This document shows positions 46,491 to 56,737 of a DNA stretch of 64,000 nt, piece by piece. The notes below the pieces were generated by a model. The model was not told where the DNA came from and made no database searches. It worked only from the letters and a program-made list of their open reading frames with translations. Every line of letters begins with the position of its first letter. Within the stretch, counting starts at the first letter, position 1. This DNA comes from Burkholderia pyrrocinia (GTDB lineage Bacteria > Pseudomonadota > Gammaproteobacteria > Burkholderiales > Burkholderiaceae): contig NZ_CP011504.1 of the NCBI RefSeq assembly GCF_001028665.1, forward strand, positions 62,001 to 126,000, in the 5' to 3' direction. The position numbers were made by a program, and so were the translations under genes.

Positions 46491-48607
46491 CACGCCTCGT
46501 CCGCCAGTTTCGCGAGCAGCGCGCGCGCATCGTCGCGCGTCGCGGCGTCGTTCGCGTCGACCACTTCCTGCAGCAGCGTCCGCGCGCCGGACAGGTCGCC
46601 CAGTTCGACATACTCGGCCGCGAGGTCGAGCTTGTTGCGTGCAATGCGTGCGAGCTCGTCCGGTGTCAGCGCAGGCAGCGCGGCGCCCGGCGTGGACGGC
46701 AGGTCGAGATCGAAATCGAGCTTCAGCGTGCCGAATTGCGCGCCACCGAGCGGCGGCAGCGACGACAACGCGGCCGGGCTGCCCGCGTGGCCGGCCGGCG
46801 GCGTCGCGTCCGGATCCCAGTCGAACTCGTCGTCCTGGTCGGCAGGATGTTCCGGGGCCGGATCGACCGAGCCAATTGGCTGGTGCGGTGCGGATTGACC
46901 GTTAGTTGCGATTTTATCGGTGTCGGACTGCCCTGCCTGGCCAGCCGGCTCATCCGCCGCCAGCGACGACTCGTCCTGCGTGCGCGGCGGCAGCGGCATG
47001 TCGAGGCTGTTGAGCGCGCTGATCGCGTTCTGCATCAGCGCCGCGTGTTGCGATTCAGTCGCCGAAGGCGCGGCGCGCGACTCGACCGGTGTGTCGGCAG
47101 CAGCCTGTTCTACCGGTTCTGCGTCGTGCGGAGTCGGAGTCGGAGTCAAAGTCGAAGTCGAAGTCGCGTCGCTCGCCGGCGGTACTGCGGCGTGGGTCGG
47201 CGGCACTTCAGGCTGCTCGTCATGCGGCGTCGTCGCTTCGTGTACCGGCGACGCATCCGCTTCGGGCGGCTCGACCGTCTCCGCCGCTGCGGCAGTCGCC
47301 GCGGCCAGGTTCATGTCGGCGGCCGCGTCGCGGGCGACCGGCATCTCGGGCCGGATCGGCAGTTCGCGTTCGACGGACGGCGCTGCTTCGGCTTCGGCAG
47401 CCACGGCACCGCCCGCTGCGGGGGCTGCAGCCGTCGTACCCGTATTGTCCGTTTGCCGGCCCTTCCGGCGCCTGCGCCACACGAACCCTGCCGCGAGGAC
47501 GATCACGGCCGCGCCCGCCGCTACGGCCGGGCGCCAGTCCATCTGATCCGCAGGGCGCGCAGGCGCTGTTACGGGTGCGACCGGCTGCGCGGGCGCCGAT
47601 GCCGGCTGCGCAGCGCTGGTGGCCACGCCGGACGACGCTTCGGCTGCCGGCGACGCGGCAGACGGCGCGCCGGCATCGTTCGCGGCCGGACGCGGTGCAG
47701 CAGGCGCCTGAGCCGGCGCAGGCGCGACGTCGTTCGTCGTGGCCGGCTTGCCGATACCGTGCTTCTGCAACTCCATCAGCACGCGGTTCTTCAATGCCAG
47801 CAGTTGCTGCAGACTCGACGGCCGCGGCTGCGATGCACCCGTGGCGGGTGCCGCACCGGCCGGCTCGTTCGCGCCCGAAACCTGGCTGCCCGGCGCAGGC
47901 TGGACAACGACCTCGCTCGCAGACGACGGCACCGACTGGATCGCGCCGCTCCACACATGCGGGCCGCTGGCACCGGCAGCAGGCGCCGCCGGTTGCATGT
48001 TTTCGACAGCCGACGCGCCGTGCGCGGCCGAAGCGCCTGCCGGAGCCGACGCCCCCGCCACCGTCGCGACGCTCGCACCGCTCACCGGAGCCGCATGTAC
48101 AGCCGGCGCCACCGGTGCGGATTGCACGGCCGACCCCGGATGCGGCGTGGACGCACCGGGCTGCGCAACAGCCGCTCCACCCGATGCAGCGGCAGGCGCG
48201 GAGGCGGCCGTCGCCCCGGATGCACCGGATGCGCCAGACGCACCGGCCGGCGCGAGCGCCGCGCCCGTTGCGTCGAGCGCGGGCACGGTCAGCGTCGCGC
48301 CGACTTTCAGGCGGCTCGCGTCGCGCTTCATGAACGCCTGCGGATTGGCGTCGAACAGCGCGCGGCCGGCGCGCGCGAGCACGCCGGGATCGTGCGATTG
48401 CGTGGCCGCTTTCGCGATGTCGTTCAGCGACTGGCCCGGCTGGACCGTCACGGTAAGCGGCGCGGCGCCGCCGGCAGCAGATGCCGGCAGTTCGCCGGTG
48501 CCGGCCGCCCAGGCCGAAGCGGCTGCGCCGAGCGCCATGATCGCCAGCGCGCCACGCACGGCGCGCGACAGACGGGACTGACGCGGAAACAAGGAAATTC
48601 GGGACAT
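46490..48607 (-). CDS. fimV: FimV/HubP-like polar and pilus-assembly protein
   Basis: A 705-residue protein with signal sequence ([20 protein letters not shown] ending WAAG), a LysM-type periplasmic domain ([20 protein letters not shown] ... [17 protein letters not shown]), a long Ala/Pro linker, one transmembrane helix near residues 357-375 ([20 protein letters not shown]), an acidic cytoplasmic region and a conserved C-terminal FimV domain ([20 protein letters not shown]). FimV/HubP organise the pole and type IV pili or twitching. The ATG at 48607 gives the signal; the frame upstream is spurious. Confidence 0.93.
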   Translation of the reverse strand: MSRISLFPRQSRLSRAVRGALAIMALGAAASAWAAGTGELPASAAGGAAPLTVTVQPGQSLNDIAKAATQSHDPGVLARAGRALFDANPQAFMKRDASRLKVGATLTVPALDATGAALAPAGASGASGASGATAASAPAAASGGAAVAQPGASTPHPGSAVQSAPVAPAVHAAPVSGASVATVAGASAPAGASAAHGASAVENMQPAAPAAGASGPHVWSGAIQSVPSSASEVVVQPAPGSQVSGANEPAGAAPATGASQPRPSSLQQLLALKNRVLMELQKHGIGKPATTNDVAPAPAQAPAAPRPAANDAGAPSAASPAAEASSGVATSAAQPASAPAQPVAPVTAPARPADQMDWRPAVAAGAAVIVLAAGFVWRRRRKGRQTDNTGTTAAAPAAGGAVAAEAEAAPSVERELPIRPEMPVARDAAADMNLAAATAAAAETVEPPEADASPVHEATTPHDEQPEVPPTHAAVPPASDATSTSTLTPTPTPHDAEPVEQAAADTPVESRAAPSATESQHAALMQNAISALNSLDMPLPPRTQDESSLAADEPAGQAGQSDTDKIATNGQSAPHQPIGSVDPAPEHPADQDDEFDWDPDATPPAGHAGSPAALSSLPPLGGAQFGTLKLDFDLDLPSTPGAALPALTPDELARIARNKLDLAAEYVELGDLSGARTLLQEVVDANDAATRDDARALLAKLADEA

Positions 48608-49525
48608 CGTTGGCTCTATCGCCGCGCGCTGGCGCGGCTCGGATTCGCGGTTGGAAGCGTCAATAAAGTTGCCGCAGAAATGCAAAAGCGTCGCGCAGAA
48701 CGCGACGCTTTCGGCGGGTCTGCGCGTCGTAACCGCGTAGTTTACTTCACGTGATCGCGTTCGGGCCGAATTCGTCGCCGGCGGGTGCAACCGGCTGCGC
48801 TCGCGCGGCGGCACGCCCGGCGATCGCATCAAGCTGCGCACGGGTCCGCACACTGCAGCCGGCGCGCCGGATTGATCGAAAGAACAGGCATCAATGAGTG
48901 AAAAACGTTGCGACAACGTCGCATTCGGAACGAATGACAACGCTCGACGCTGCGTCGCTTCCTCGCCCCGCACCCAAGAATTGCGGGAACGGCCGCGCAA
49001 GCGGTTCGGTGCTTTGCATTTCCGCCGGGCGGTTCGCCCATCCGGAGGTCCGGCGCCGGACCACAACCGGGAAATCGGCCGCATCCGCTCAACAATTCGC
49101 GTCGCCTGCCGTTAATGGATTAACAGCCGCCATTCCAAATAAATCCCGCCGGCCTGCCAATCCAATTCAAATGAATTTCATTTGATCGATAAGAAGGCAA
49201 TTCCCATCTCTTATCGTCGAATTGAACATTCTTCCCGCCAAACCACCGCCCCATAAGGCTTGCAAGCCTGACAGCACGATCCATTACTCATACAAAAACA
49301 GTCATTTCGACAGCAATTCAATTACATTACACAAAATTACACAGATCGAATAATTGCGATCGCTACGATCGTCTTCAAACAGGAATCGGCGCAATTCGGC
49401 CATCGCGTTCGCACATGCCGGAAAGGCAGGGGCGCGGTCGGCCGGGCTGACGCCGTGAAGTGCCAGAGGGTCAGCGCGCAGTTGCAAGACTGCATTCACT
49501 CACCAGCTCGTTACGGGGATCGAAC
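48608..49525. other. Long divergent intergenic region, fimV / flgE-like gene
   Basis: 918 bases without a supported gene. A perfect 11-pair hairpin lies at 48685-48711 (listed). 49110-49360 is AT-rich compared with its surroundings, with ATTACATTACACAAAATTACA near 49320; this is probably the control region of the flgE-like gene, but no sigma-28 or sigma-54 promoter could be picked. Confidence 0.5.
48685..48711 (-). other. Perfect 11-pair hairpin in the fimV leader
   Basis: AAAGCGTCGCG (48685-48695) and CGCGACGCTTT (48701-48711) with loop CAGAA; on the minus strand TTGCATTTC follows, a weak T-run. It lies about 78 bases ahead of the fimV ATG and may be an attenuator or the end of an upstream transcript. 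Confidence 0.6.
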
Positions 49526-50770
49526 ATGGGCTATCAGCAGGGTTTGAGCGGGTTGGCCGGCGCGTCGAGCAATCTCGACGTGATCGGCAACAACATCGCG
49601 AACGCAAACACGACCGGCTTCAAGCAGGGCCGCGCGAACTTCTCCGACATGTATGCGAATTCGGTCGCGACGTCGGTCAACACGCAGATCGGCATCGGCA
49701 CGATGCTCGCGTCGGTGCAACAGCAATTCGGCCAGGGGACGATCAATACGACCCACTCGTCGCTGGACATCGCGATCAACGGCAACGGCTTCTTCCAGAT
49801 GTCGAGCAACGGCGCGACGACGTACTCGCGCGACGGCACGTTCCACCGCGACAAGAACGGCGCCATCGTCGACTCGCAAGGCCGCAACCTGATGGGCTAT
49901 GCGGCAGGCGCGGGCGGCGTGATCAACACCGCACAGACCGTGCCGCTGCAGGCGCCGACCAACAACATCGCGCCGCAGGCGACGGGCAAGATCACCGGCC
50001 AGTTCAACCTGAGCTCGCAGGACAAGGTGCCGACCAGGACGCCGTTCAACGCGAGCGACAACACGACGTACAACTACAATTCGTCGATCCAGGTCTACGA
50101 CACGCTCGGCGGCTCGCAGCAGGTCACGATGTATTTCGCGAAAAGCGCGGCGGGCACCTGGCAGGCCTACGCGGGCGTGCAGGGCCAGACGCCGACGAAT
50201 CTCGGCACCGTCACGTTCGATGCGTCGGGCCGGATCAGTTCGACGACGTCGGCCGCCACCGGCCAGCCGACGCCGAGCCTCGGTCAGTTTGCGTTCTCGA
50301 TCCCCAACACGACGGGCGGCGCCAACCCGCAGAACCTGACGCTCGACCTGAGCGGCACGACGCAATACGGCGGCAAGGACGGCGTGAACAACCTCGCGCA
50401 GGACGGCTTCGCGAGCGGCACGCTGACGACGTTTTCGATCGGCACCGACGGCAAGCTGACCGGCAACTACTCGAACGGCCAGAGCGCGGTGCTCGGCCTG
50501 ATCGCGCTCGCGAACTTCAACAACCCGAACGGGCTCGTGAACATCGGCGGCAACCAGTATGCGGAGACCTCTGCGTCGGGCGTGCCGCAGATCTCCGCGC
50601 CGGGCAGCACGAACCACGGCACGCTGCAGGGCAGCGCGCTGGAAAACTCGAACGTCAACCTGACGACCGAGCTCGTGAACCTGATCACCGCGCAGCGCAA
50701 TTACCAGGCCAACGCGCAGACGATCAAGACCCAGCAGGCGGTCGACCAGACGCTGCTGAACCTGCGCTGA
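49526..50770 (+). CDS. Flagellar hook protein FlgE homologue, stand-alone gene
   Basis: A 414-residue axial protein. N-terminal D0 segment MGYQQGLSGLAGASSNLDVI then GNNIANANTTGFKQGRANFS is the flagellar rod/hook signature; the C-terminal D0 helix NLTTELVNLITAQRNYQANA then QTIKTQQAVDQTLLNLR matches FlgE. The middle (SSIQVYDTLGGSQQVTMYFA) is the hook D2 domain. No other flagellar gene is near, and the main flg operon is expected on another replicon region, so this is probably a second hook-type gene. The ATG at 49526 is chosen by homology; TTACGGGGATCGAAC gives a modest ribosome site. Confidence 0.92.
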   Translation: MGYQQGLSGLAGASSNLDVIGNNIANANTTGFKQGRANFSDMYANSVATSVNTQIGIGTMLASVQQQFGQGTINTTHSSLDIAINGNGFFQMSSNGATTYSRDGTFHRDKNGAIVDSQGRNLMGYAAGAGGVINTAQTVPLQAPTNNIAPQATGKITGQFNLSSQDKVPTRTPFNASDNTTYNYNSSIQVYDTLGGSQQVTMYFAKSAAGTWQAYAGVQGQTPTNLGTVTFDASGRISSTTSAATGQPTPSLGQFAFSIPNTTGGANPQNLTLDLSGTTQYGGKDGVNNLAQDGFASGTLTTFSIGTDGKLTGNYSNGQSAVLGLIALANFNNPNGLVNIGGNQYAETSASGVPQISAPGSTNHGTLQGSALENSNVNLTTELVNLITAQRNYQANAQTIKTQQAVDQTLLNLR

Positions 50771-50778
50771 TCCGCGCA

Positions 50779-50832
50779 TGAAAAACGCGCCGCGCCAGCC
50801 TTGACATCGTCAAGGCCGACGCGGCGCGTCAT
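50779..50832 (-). terminator. Intrinsic terminator of asd, facing flgE-like gene
   Basis: On the minus strand ACGCGCCGCG-TC-GGCCTTGAC-GAT-GTCAAGGCT-GG-CGCGGCGCGT then TTTTC. A long two-part stem between the convergent flgE-like and asd genes; it has T5 only on the asd side. Confidence 0.88.
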
Positions 50833-50872
50833 CTTGTGCAGCCCGGCCCGGAGACCGGGCAGGCGAGCGGGC

Positions 50873-51994
50873 TTACTTGTCGAGCAGGATGCGCAGCATG
50901 CGGCGCAGCGGCTCGGCCGCGCCCCACAGCAGCTGGTCGCCGACCGTGAATGCCGACAGGTATTCGCCGCCCATCGCGAGCTTGCGCAGGCGGCCGACCG
51001 GCACCGTCAGCGTGCCCGTGACATTCGCCGGCGACAGGTCGCGCATTGACGCTTCACGCTCGTTCGGCACGACCTTCACCCAATCGTTCGCCGATGCGAG
51101 GATGCCGTTGATCTCGTCGAGCGGCACGTCCTTGTTCAGCTTGATCGTCAATGCCTGCGAATGGCAGCGCATCGCGCCGATCCGCACGCACAGGCCGTCG
51201 ACCGGGATCGAACCCGGCTCGCCCATCGCCGGCTTGCCGAGGATCTTGTTGGTTTCCGCGCCGCCCTTCCACTCTTCCTTCGACATCCCGTTGCCGAGAT
51301 CCTTGTCGATCCACGGAATCAGCGAGCCCGCGAGCGGCACGCCGAAGTTGCTGGTCGGCATCGCATCGCTGTTCATTGCGGCCAGCACGCGGCGGTCGAT
51401 GTCGAGGATGGCCGACGCCGGATCGGCGAGCTGTTCCTTCACCGCGCCGTTCAGCGTGCCCATCTGCGACAGCAGTTCGCGCATGTTCTGCGCGCCCGCG
51501 CCCGATGCGGCCTGGTAGGTCATCGCGGTCATCCAGTCGACGAGGTTCTCGCGGAACAGGCCGCCGAGCGCCATCAGCATCAGGCTGACCGTGCAGTTGC
51601 CGCCGATGAAGTTCTTCGTGCCCTTGACGAGCGCGTCCTTGATCACGTCGAGGTTGACCGGATCGAGGATGATGACCGCGTCGTCCTTCATCCGCAGCGA
51701 CGACGCCGCGTCGATCCAGTAGCCGTTCCAGCCGGCCGCGCGCAGCTTCGGGAACACGTCGTTCGTGTAGTCGCCGCCCTGGCACGTGATGATCACGTCG
51801 CACTTCTTCAGCTCGTCGACGCTGGTCGCGTCCTTGAGCGTAGTCTCGTTTTTCGCGAACGACGGCGCTTTGCCGCCCGTGTTGCTGGTGCTGAAAAACA
51901 CCGGTTCGATCAGGTCGAAATCGCCCTCTTCCTGCATGCGCTGCATCAGGACGCTGCCGACCATGCCGCGCCAACCTACGAGACCTACGTTCAT
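50873..51994 (-). CDS. asd: Aspartate-semialdehyde dehydrogenase
   Basis: A 373-residue NADP enzyme of the common aspartate pathway to Lys/diaminopimelate, Met and Thr. The NADP loop is [18 protein letters not shown]; the acylating cysteine is C134 in [17 protein letters not shown]; the base histidine is in [16 protein letters not shown]. It has its own promoter and a 39-codon Thr/Ile/Lys-rich leader upstream (52075-52194), then AAAGGG as ribosome site. An intrinsic terminator follows. Confidence 0.97.
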   Translation of the reverse strand: MNVGLVGWRGMVGSVLMQRMQEEGDFDLIEPVFFSTSNTGGKAPSFAKNETTLKDATSVDELKKCDVIITCQGGDYTNDVFPKLRAAGWNGYWIDAASSLRMKDDAVIILDPVNLDVIKDALVKGTKNFIGGNCTVSLMLMALGGLFRENLVDWMTAMTYQAASGAGAQNMRELLSQMGTLNGAVKEQLADPASAILDIDRRVLAAMNSDAMPTSNFGVPLAGSLIPWIDKDLGNGMSKEEWKGGAETNKILGKPAMGEPGSIPVDGLCVRIGAMRCHSQALTIKLNKDVPLDEINGILASANDWVKVVPNEREASMRDLSPANVTGTLTVPVGRLRKLAMGGEYLSAFTVGDQLLWGAAEPLRRMLRILLDK

Positions 51995-52017
51995 GACTAA
52001 CCCTTTGATGGAGCTTC

Positions 52018-52062
52018 CCCGCCATTTCCGTCCCCGCTGTGACCGCGCGGGGAAAAGGCGGG
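52018..52062 (-). promoter_or_regulatory. Nested hairpin between the asd leader peptide and asd
   Basis: Outer arms CCCGCC (52062-52057) and GGCGGG (52023-52018), inner arms TCCCCGC (52053-52047) and GCGGGGA (52037-52031). It starts 12 bases after the leader stop. No U-tract follows (GAAGCTCC), so it is not a plain terminator; it could be one of two alternative folds. Confidence 0.55.
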
Positions 52063-52074
52063 CACGACGGACGA

Positions 52075-52194
52075 TCAGCGTTTAATGATCGTTTTCGTGG
52101 TAATGGTTTTCGTGATGACGATGGCGCGCGCACCCGCACGGGCAATGTTGCCGTGGAGTTTCAAGACCGGGGAGATCAGGGAAATAAGCGCCAT
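52075..52194 (-). CDS. Candidate Thr/Ile/Lys-rich leader peptide of asd
   Basis: A 39-codon frame starting [20 protein letters not shown] and ending with the last 15 residues [15 protein letters not shown]: five Thr, five Ile and three Lys. This is the composition of ribosome-stalling leaders such as E. coli ThrL, and these are end products of the pathway that Asd serves. It is transcribed towards asd, its stop lies 80 bases before the asd ATG, and a nested hairpin fills the gap. A promoter sits six bases ahead of its ATG, so it may be translated as a leaderless message. Expression is not proved. Confidence 0.6.
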   Translation of the reverse strand: MALISLISPVLKLHGNIARAGARAIVITKTITTKTIIKR

Positions 52195-52200
52195 CGTTCG

Positions 52201-52229
52201 AGTCTACACAAACCTATCCGGCCGCACAA
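52201..52229 (-). promoter_or_regulatory. Sigma-70 type promoter of the asd unit
   Basis: TTGTGC (52229-52224) and TAGACT (52206-52201) on the minus strand, spaced by 17 bases. Transcription would start at or beside the leader ATG at 52194. This makes asd a separate unit from leuB. Confidence 0.6.
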
Positions 52230-52290
52230 CGGCCAACCCGGCGCGAACGTGCCGTTTTTACCGGCCGCGTTCGCACCCTTTACTGCCTGC

Positions 52291-53358
52291 TTACAGCGCC
52301 GCGACCACCGCGTCGCCCATCGCCGCCGTGCCGACCTGCCGGCAGCCCGGCGTCGCGATGTCGCCCGTGCGGTAACCCTGTTCGAGCACCGTTTTCACCG
52401 CGCGCTCGATGCGATCGGCCTGCTCCGCGCGATTCAGCGAGTAGCGCAACAGCATCGCGGCCGACAGGATCGTCGCGAGCGGATTCGCGATGCCCTTGCC
52501 CGCGATGTCCGGCGCCGAACCGTGCGACGGTTCGTACAGGCCCTTGTTGTTCTTGTCGAGCGACGCCGACGGCAGCATGCCGATCGAGCCCGTCAGCATC
52601 GACGCTTCGTCCGACAGGATGTCGCCGAACATGTTGCCCGTGACGATCACGTCGAACTGCTTCGGCGCCTTCGCGAGCTGCATCGCCGCGTTGTCGACGT
52701 ACATGTGCGACAGCTCGACGTCCGCGTATTCCTTCGCCACGTCGATCATGATGTCGCGCCAGAACTGCGACGTTTCGAGCACGTTCGACTTGTCGACCGA
52801 CAGCAGCTTCTTCGCGCGCTTGCGTGCCGCCTGGAACGCGACGTGCGCGATGCGGCGCACTTCCGGTTCCGAATAGCGCATCGTGTCGAAGCCTTCGCGT
52901 TCGCCGGCGAACGGGCCGTCCGGCGCCGCACGCACACCGCGCGGCTGGCCGAAGTAGATGTCGCCGTTCAGTTCGCGCACGATCAGGATGTCGAGGCCCG
53001 CGACGAGCTCGGGCTTCAGCGGCGACGCATCGACGAGCTGCGGATAGCAGATCGCCGGACGGAAGTTCGCGAACAGCTCCAGATGCTTGCGCAGACCGAG
53101 GATCGCCTGCTCGGGGCGCAGCGCGCGCTCGAGCGAGTCGTATTTCCAGTCGCCGACGGCGCCGAACAGGATCGCGTCGGCTTCCTTCGCGAGCTTCAGC
53201 GTCGCGTCGGGCAGCGGATGGCCGCTGGCCTCGTAGCCCGCGCCGCCGACCGGCGCCTGTTCGAGTTCGAACTTCTCGTCGAGTGCGTTCAGCACCTTCA
53301 CCGCTTCGGTGACGATTTCCGGACCGATGCCGTCGCCGGGCAACACTGCAATCTTCAT
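52291..53358 (-). CDS. leuB: 3-isopropylmalate dehydrogenase
   Basis: A 355-residue NAD-dependent beta-decarboxylating dehydrogenase, third step of leucine synthesis. Start [20 protein letters not shown] is the family N-terminus; [14 protein letters not shown] and the metal/substrate aspartates in [20 protein letters not shown] are in place, followed by [20 protein letters not shown]. Lies 76 bases after leuD. Last gene of the leuC-entericidin-leuD-leuB unit. Confidence 0.97.
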   Translation of the reverse strand: MKIAVLPGDGIGPEIVTEAVKVLNALDEKFELEQAPVGGAGYEASGHPLPDATLKLAKEADAILFGAVGDWKYDSLERALRPEQAILGLRKHLELFANFRPAICYPQLVDASPLKPELVAGLDILIVRELNGDIYFGQPRGVRAAPDGPFAGEREGFDTMRYSEPEVRRIAHVAFQAARKRAKKLLSVDKSNVLETSQFWRDIMIDVAKEYADVELSHMYVDNAAMQLAKAPKQFDVIVTGNMFGDILSDEASMLTGSIGMLPSASLDKNNKGLYEPSHGSAPDIAGKGIANPLATILSAAMLLRYSLNRAEQADRIERAVKTVLEQGYRTGDIATPGCRQVGTAAMGDAVVAAL

Positions 53359-53434
53359 GCGTTATTCCTGACTGGGTAGGTTATGGAGGCAGGCCGGCGA
53401 ACGCGCGGCAAGCGCGCCCGCCTCGAAGGCGATA

Positions 53435-54085
53435 TCAGCCGACCAGCTTGGTATTGAGCCACGGCTGCTTCACGAGCCGCTCGGCTTCGAACTGGCGGAT
53501 CTTGTCCGCATGGCGCAGCGTGAGGCCGATGTCGTCGAAGCCGTTCAGCAGGCAGTACTTGCGGAACGCGGCGATCTCGAACGGATACTCGCGGCCGTCG
53601 CCCGTGCGCACGACCTGCGCGTCGAGGTCGATCGTCAGCTGGTAGCCGTTGAACGCGTACGTGTCGTTGAACACGTGATCGACCTGCTGCTCGGTCAGCA
53701 CGATCGGCAGCAGACCGTTCTTGTAGCAGTTGTTGAAGAAGATGTCCGCGAAGCTCGGCGCGATGATCGCGCGGAAGCCGTACTGCTGCAGCGCCCACGG
53801 GGCGTGCTCGCGCGAGCTGCCGCAGCCGAAGTTCTTGCGCGCGACCAGCACCGATGCGCCCTGGTAGCGCGGCTGGTTCAGCACGAAGTCGGGATTCAGC
53901 GGACGCTTCGAGTTGTCCTGACCCGGCTCGCCGTGATCGAGGTAGCGCCACTCGTCGAACGCGTTCGGACCGAAGCCCGTGCGCTTGATCGACTTCAGGA
54001 ACTGCTTCGGGATGATCGCGTCGGTGTCGACGTTCTCGCGATCGAGCGGCGCCACGACGCCGGTATGTACTGTGAATTTTTCCAT
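53435..54085 (-). CDS. leuD: 3-isopropylmalate dehydratase small subunit
   Basis: A 216-residue aconitase-swivel subunit. Marks: [40 protein letters not shown] (substrate-binding Ser-Arg) and [20 protein letters not shown]. Pairs with LeuC to isomerise 2- to 3-isopropylmalate. It follows the entericidin-like gene by 68 bases. Confidence 0.97.
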   Translation of the reverse strand: MEKFTVHTGVVAPLDRENVDTDAIIPKQFLKSIKRTGFGPNAFDEWRYLDHGEPGQDNSKRPLNPDFVLNQPRYQGASVLVARKNFGCGSSREHAPWALQQYGFRAIIAPSFADIFFNNCYKNGLLPIVLTEQQVDHVFNDTYAFNGYQLTIDLDAQVVRTGDGREYPFEIAAFRKYCLLNGFDDIGLTLRHADKIRQFEAERLVKQPWLNTKLVG

Positions 54086-54153
54086 GATCCGTCTATCCGG
54101 TTGGAGGGCCGGCGTTCAGCCGGCGCACATCGACAAATTCTCGGCGGGAATCG

Positions 54154-54300
54154 TCACTCCGCGGCGCGCTTCAGCGCGTTGCCGGCGGCGTTGACGTCCT
54201 GCCCGAAGCCCTGGACGGTATTGCAGCCCGCAAGGCCGAAGCCCAGCCCCGCGAGCGCCAGTGCGGCAACCAGCCGCGTGATGACCTTCGATGCCGTCAC
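54154..54300 (-). CDS. Entericidin-like small lipoprotein
   Basis: A 48-residue peptide: MTASKVITRLVAALALAGLG then FGLAGCNTVQGFGQDVNAAG NALKRAAE. The lipobox is LAGC with lipidated Cys26, followed by the NTVQGFGQDV..AG..L family pattern of entericidin A/B. The start is GTG at 54300, three bases past the leuC stop. Entericidins are toxin/antidote lipoproteins in E. coli; whether this one is toxic is unknown. The reading phase used here, not the longer overlapping one starting with ATG at 54304, is protein-like. Confidence 0.85.
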   Translation of the reverse strand: MTASKVITRLVAALALAGLGFGLAGCNTVQGFGQDVNAAGNALKRAAE

Positions 54301-54303
54301 GCA

Positions 54304-55713
54304 TTACCCCAGCTTGCGAATGTCGACGAAGTGACCTTCGATCGCCGCCGCCGCCGCCATCGCGGGGCTCACGAGGTGCGTGCGACCGCCCGCGCCCTGC
54401 CGGCCTTCGAAGTTGCGGTTCGACGTCGACGCGCAGCGCTCACCCGGATCGAGCCGGTCGGCGTTCATCGCGAGGCACATCGAGCAGCCCGGCTCGCGCC
54501 ATTCGAAACCGGCATCGGTGAACACCTTGTCGAGCCCTTCGCGTTCGGCCTGCGCCTTCACGAGGCCGGAGCCCGGCACGACCATCGCGAGCCGCACGTT
54601 CGACGCGATGCGACGGTTCAGCTTCTTCACGACATACGCGGCCGCGCGGATGTCCTCGATCCGCGCGTTCGTGCACGAGCCGATGAAGATCTTGTCGACC
54701 TTGATCGATTCGATCGGCGTGTTCGGCTCGAGCGCCATGTAGGCCAGCGCGCGCTCCATCGCGTCGCGCTTGACCGGATCCTTCTCGCGTTCGGGATCGG
54801 GCACGCGACCGTCGATCGACGTGACCATTTCCGGCGACGTACCCCACGTGACCTGCGGAACGATCTCGGCCGCGTTCAGCTCGACGACGCGGTCGAACTG
54901 CGCGCCTTCGTCCGACTTGAACTGGCGCCAGTATTCGACGGCCTGGTCCCATTCCGCGCCGGTCGGCACGAACGGACGGCCCAACAGGTAATCGATCGTC
55001 GTGTCGTCCACCGCGACCATGCCCGCGCGCGCGCCGGCCTCGATCGCCATGTTGCAGACCGTCATGCGGCCTTCCATCGTCAGCGCGCGGATCGTCGAGC
55101 CGCCGAATTCGATCGCGTAGCCCGTGCCGCCTGCGGTGCCGATCTTGCCGATGATCGCGAGCACGATGTCCTTCGCGGTACAGCCGCGCGGCAGTGCGCC
55201 CTCGACCTTCACGAGCATGTTCTTGCTCTTTTTCTGCAGGAGCGTTTGCGTCGCGAGCACGTGCTCGACTTCCGACGTGCCGATGCCGTGCGCGAGCGCG
55301 CCGAACGCGCCGTGCGTCGACGTATGCGAATCGCCGCACACGATCGTCATGCCCGGCAGCGTCGCGCCCTGCTCCGGCCCGATGATGTGGACGATGCCCT
55401 GGCGCACGTCGTTCATCTTGAACTGCGTGATGCCGAACGCATCGCAGTTCGAGTCGAGCGTGTCGACCTGCAGCTTCGAGACGGGATCGGCGATGCCGTG
55501 GCTGCGGTCCGTCGTCGGCACGTTGTGATCCGACACGGCCAGGTTCGCGCTGATGCGCCACACCGGACGCTGCGCGATCTTCAGCCCTTCGAACGCCTGC
55601 GGGCTCGTGACTTCATGCAGCAGCTGACGGTCGATGTACAGCAAAGTCGTGCCGTCATCCTCGGTGTGGACCACGTGGGTATTCCACAGTTTGTCGTAGA
55701 GAGTCTGTGCCAT
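54304..55713 (-). CDS. leuC: 3-isopropylmalate dehydratase large subunit
   Basis: A 469-residue aconitase-family subunit with a [4Fe-4S] cluster. Cluster cysteines are in [14 protein letters not shown] and [11 protein letters not shown]; histidine/aspartate motifs include [20 protein letters not shown]. Starts [20 protein letters not shown]. First gene of the unit; about 230 bases of upstream DNA include a CATAAT -10-like hexamer on the minus strand but no leucine-rich leader peptide. Confidence 0.97.
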   Translation of the reverse strand: MAQTLYDKLWNTHVVHTEDDGTTLLYIDRQLLHEVTSPQAFEGLKIAQRPVWRISANLAVSDHNVPTTDRSHGIADPVSKLQVDTLDSNCDAFGITQFKMNDVRQGIVHIIGPEQGATLPGMTIVCGDSHTSTHGAFGALAHGIGTSEVEHVLATQTLLQKKSKNMLVKVEGALPRGCTAKDIVLAIIGKIGTAGGTGYAIEFGGSTIRALTMEGRMTVCNMAIEAGARAGMVAVDDTTIDYLLGRPFVPTGAEWDQAVEYWRQFKSDEGAQFDRVVELNAAEIVPQVTWGTSPEMVTSIDGRVPDPEREKDPVKRDAMERALAYMALEPNTPIESIKVDKIFIGSCTNARIEDIRAAAYVVKKLNRRIASNVRLAMVVPGSGLVKAQAEREGLDKVFTDAGFEWREPGCSMCLAMNADRLDPGERCASTSNRNFEGRQGAGGRTHLVSPAMAAAAAIEGHFVDIRKLG

Positions 55714-55946
55714 GGGTATGCGGGGTCGTTGTGACTACAAGCCTTACGGATGCGGTCGATTATGCCACGCAGAACGCGTCGCAGCGCAGGCCGGACGCGA
55801 AAAAACCCATTAAAAACAGTGGTTTGGCAGGTAGCCCCAATACCTGTATCGGCATTACCCGGCAAATGGGGCGCGCCGGGTCCGGATGACCGCGATCGCG
55901 GCTCGCGTCATCCGGACAGGGCGCGACCGGCCGGAACCCCGCGGCG
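55714..55946. other. Intergenic region upstream of leuC
   Basis: 233 bases. On the minus strand GGCATAATCG could hold the leuC -10 box. No leader peptide with leucine codons was found on reading all three frames. Confidence 0.4.
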
Positions 55947-56711
55947 TCAGCCGTTCGGATATTCGCGGTTGATCAGGTCGAGCCGCAGCATCGCGAGCTG
56001 CATGCCGGCGTTGCTCATCAGGTAGAGATCGCGGCGGCGCATCGCGGGCGGCTGCGCGGACGTGTCGTAGGCGACCGGCAGCGCCAGCCCGGCCGGCACC
56101 GCCGCCTGCATCCCCGCCGCATTCGACACGCGCACGGCGATCGACGCCTGATCCGCATGCGTGACGATCGCGACCTTGCCGAGCGCCGCGGCCGAGCCGG
56201 CCTGCCTGACGATCGCGGCGGCGACGCCGTCGGGCGTCGGTATCGGGCTGCCGGCGCTCATGGCCGGCGTCGCGATCGTCGTCACGCCGGCCGTCAGCCC
56301 GTATTTCGACGCGAGCACGCTCGCGACTTCCTGCTGCGCGTAGACCGGCACGGCGACCTTCTGCCGGAGCGCGAACACGGCGTCGGCGATCGCCTCGTTC
56401 ACCGGGCCCGGCACCGGCGCGGCACCGGGCGCCGCGGCGCGGCTGCCGAAGCTGAACGCGGCGATCGCATTGATGCCGGTCGCCTCGACGGTAGGCGGCG
56501 CCCACGAGAAAAACGTGTCGAACAGGTAACCCGTCTCGTCGGCGGCGGTCGCGCGATCGTTCAGTTCGTTCGTCAGCTTGCCGAGCATCTGGCGCTTGAG
56601 CTCGGCATCGGACACCGGCGCGTCGCTCGCGAACACGGGCGTGGCGGCCGCGCACGAGGCGGCAAGTACGGAAGTGGAAGCCAGGAAATGGCGGCGGGTC
56701 TTCATGGTCAT
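55947..56711 (-). CDS. Tat-exported protein of unknown function (second of a tandem pair)
   Basis: A 254-residue protein with a twin-arginine-like signal (MKTRRHFLASTSVLAASCAA ending TPVFA). Not a family I recognise. It is a clear paralogue of the gene just upstream: both contain PxVxAxxINAIxAFSFGxR-type, PGPVNEAIADAVFALRQKVA, QEVASVLASKYGL, TPDGVAAAIVRQAGSAAALG and KVAIVTHADQAS blocks. The alternation of strands and helices with VTHADQA suggests a small alpha/beta fold. Start is ATG 56711 or 56705. No metal or catalytic triad evident. Confidence 0.7.
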   Translation of the reverse strand: MTMKTRRHFLASTSVLAASCAAATPVFASDAPVSDAELKRQMLGKLTNELNDRATAADETGYLFDTFFSWAPPTVEATGINAIAAFSFGSRAAAPGAAPVPGPVNEAIADAVFALRQKVAVPVYAQQEVASVLASKYGLTAGVTTIATPAMSAGSPIPTPDGVAAAIVRQAGSAAALGKVAIVTHADQASIAVRVSNAAGMQAAVPAGLALPVAYDTSAQPPAMRRRDLYLMSNAGMQLAMLRLDLINREYPNG

Positions 56712-56737
56712 GGGAATCGAGTGGAGAGCGGAAGGCG

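Noticed and set aside
52085..52375. Plus-strand 96-codon frame in the leuB-asd gap
   Set aside because: It runs into leuB antisense and owes its hydrophobic start to the complement of the Thr/Ile/Lys leader codons.
55714..55946. Leucine attenuator leader ahead of leuC
   Set aside because: No frame with consecutive leucine codons and no terminator/antiterminator pair was found.
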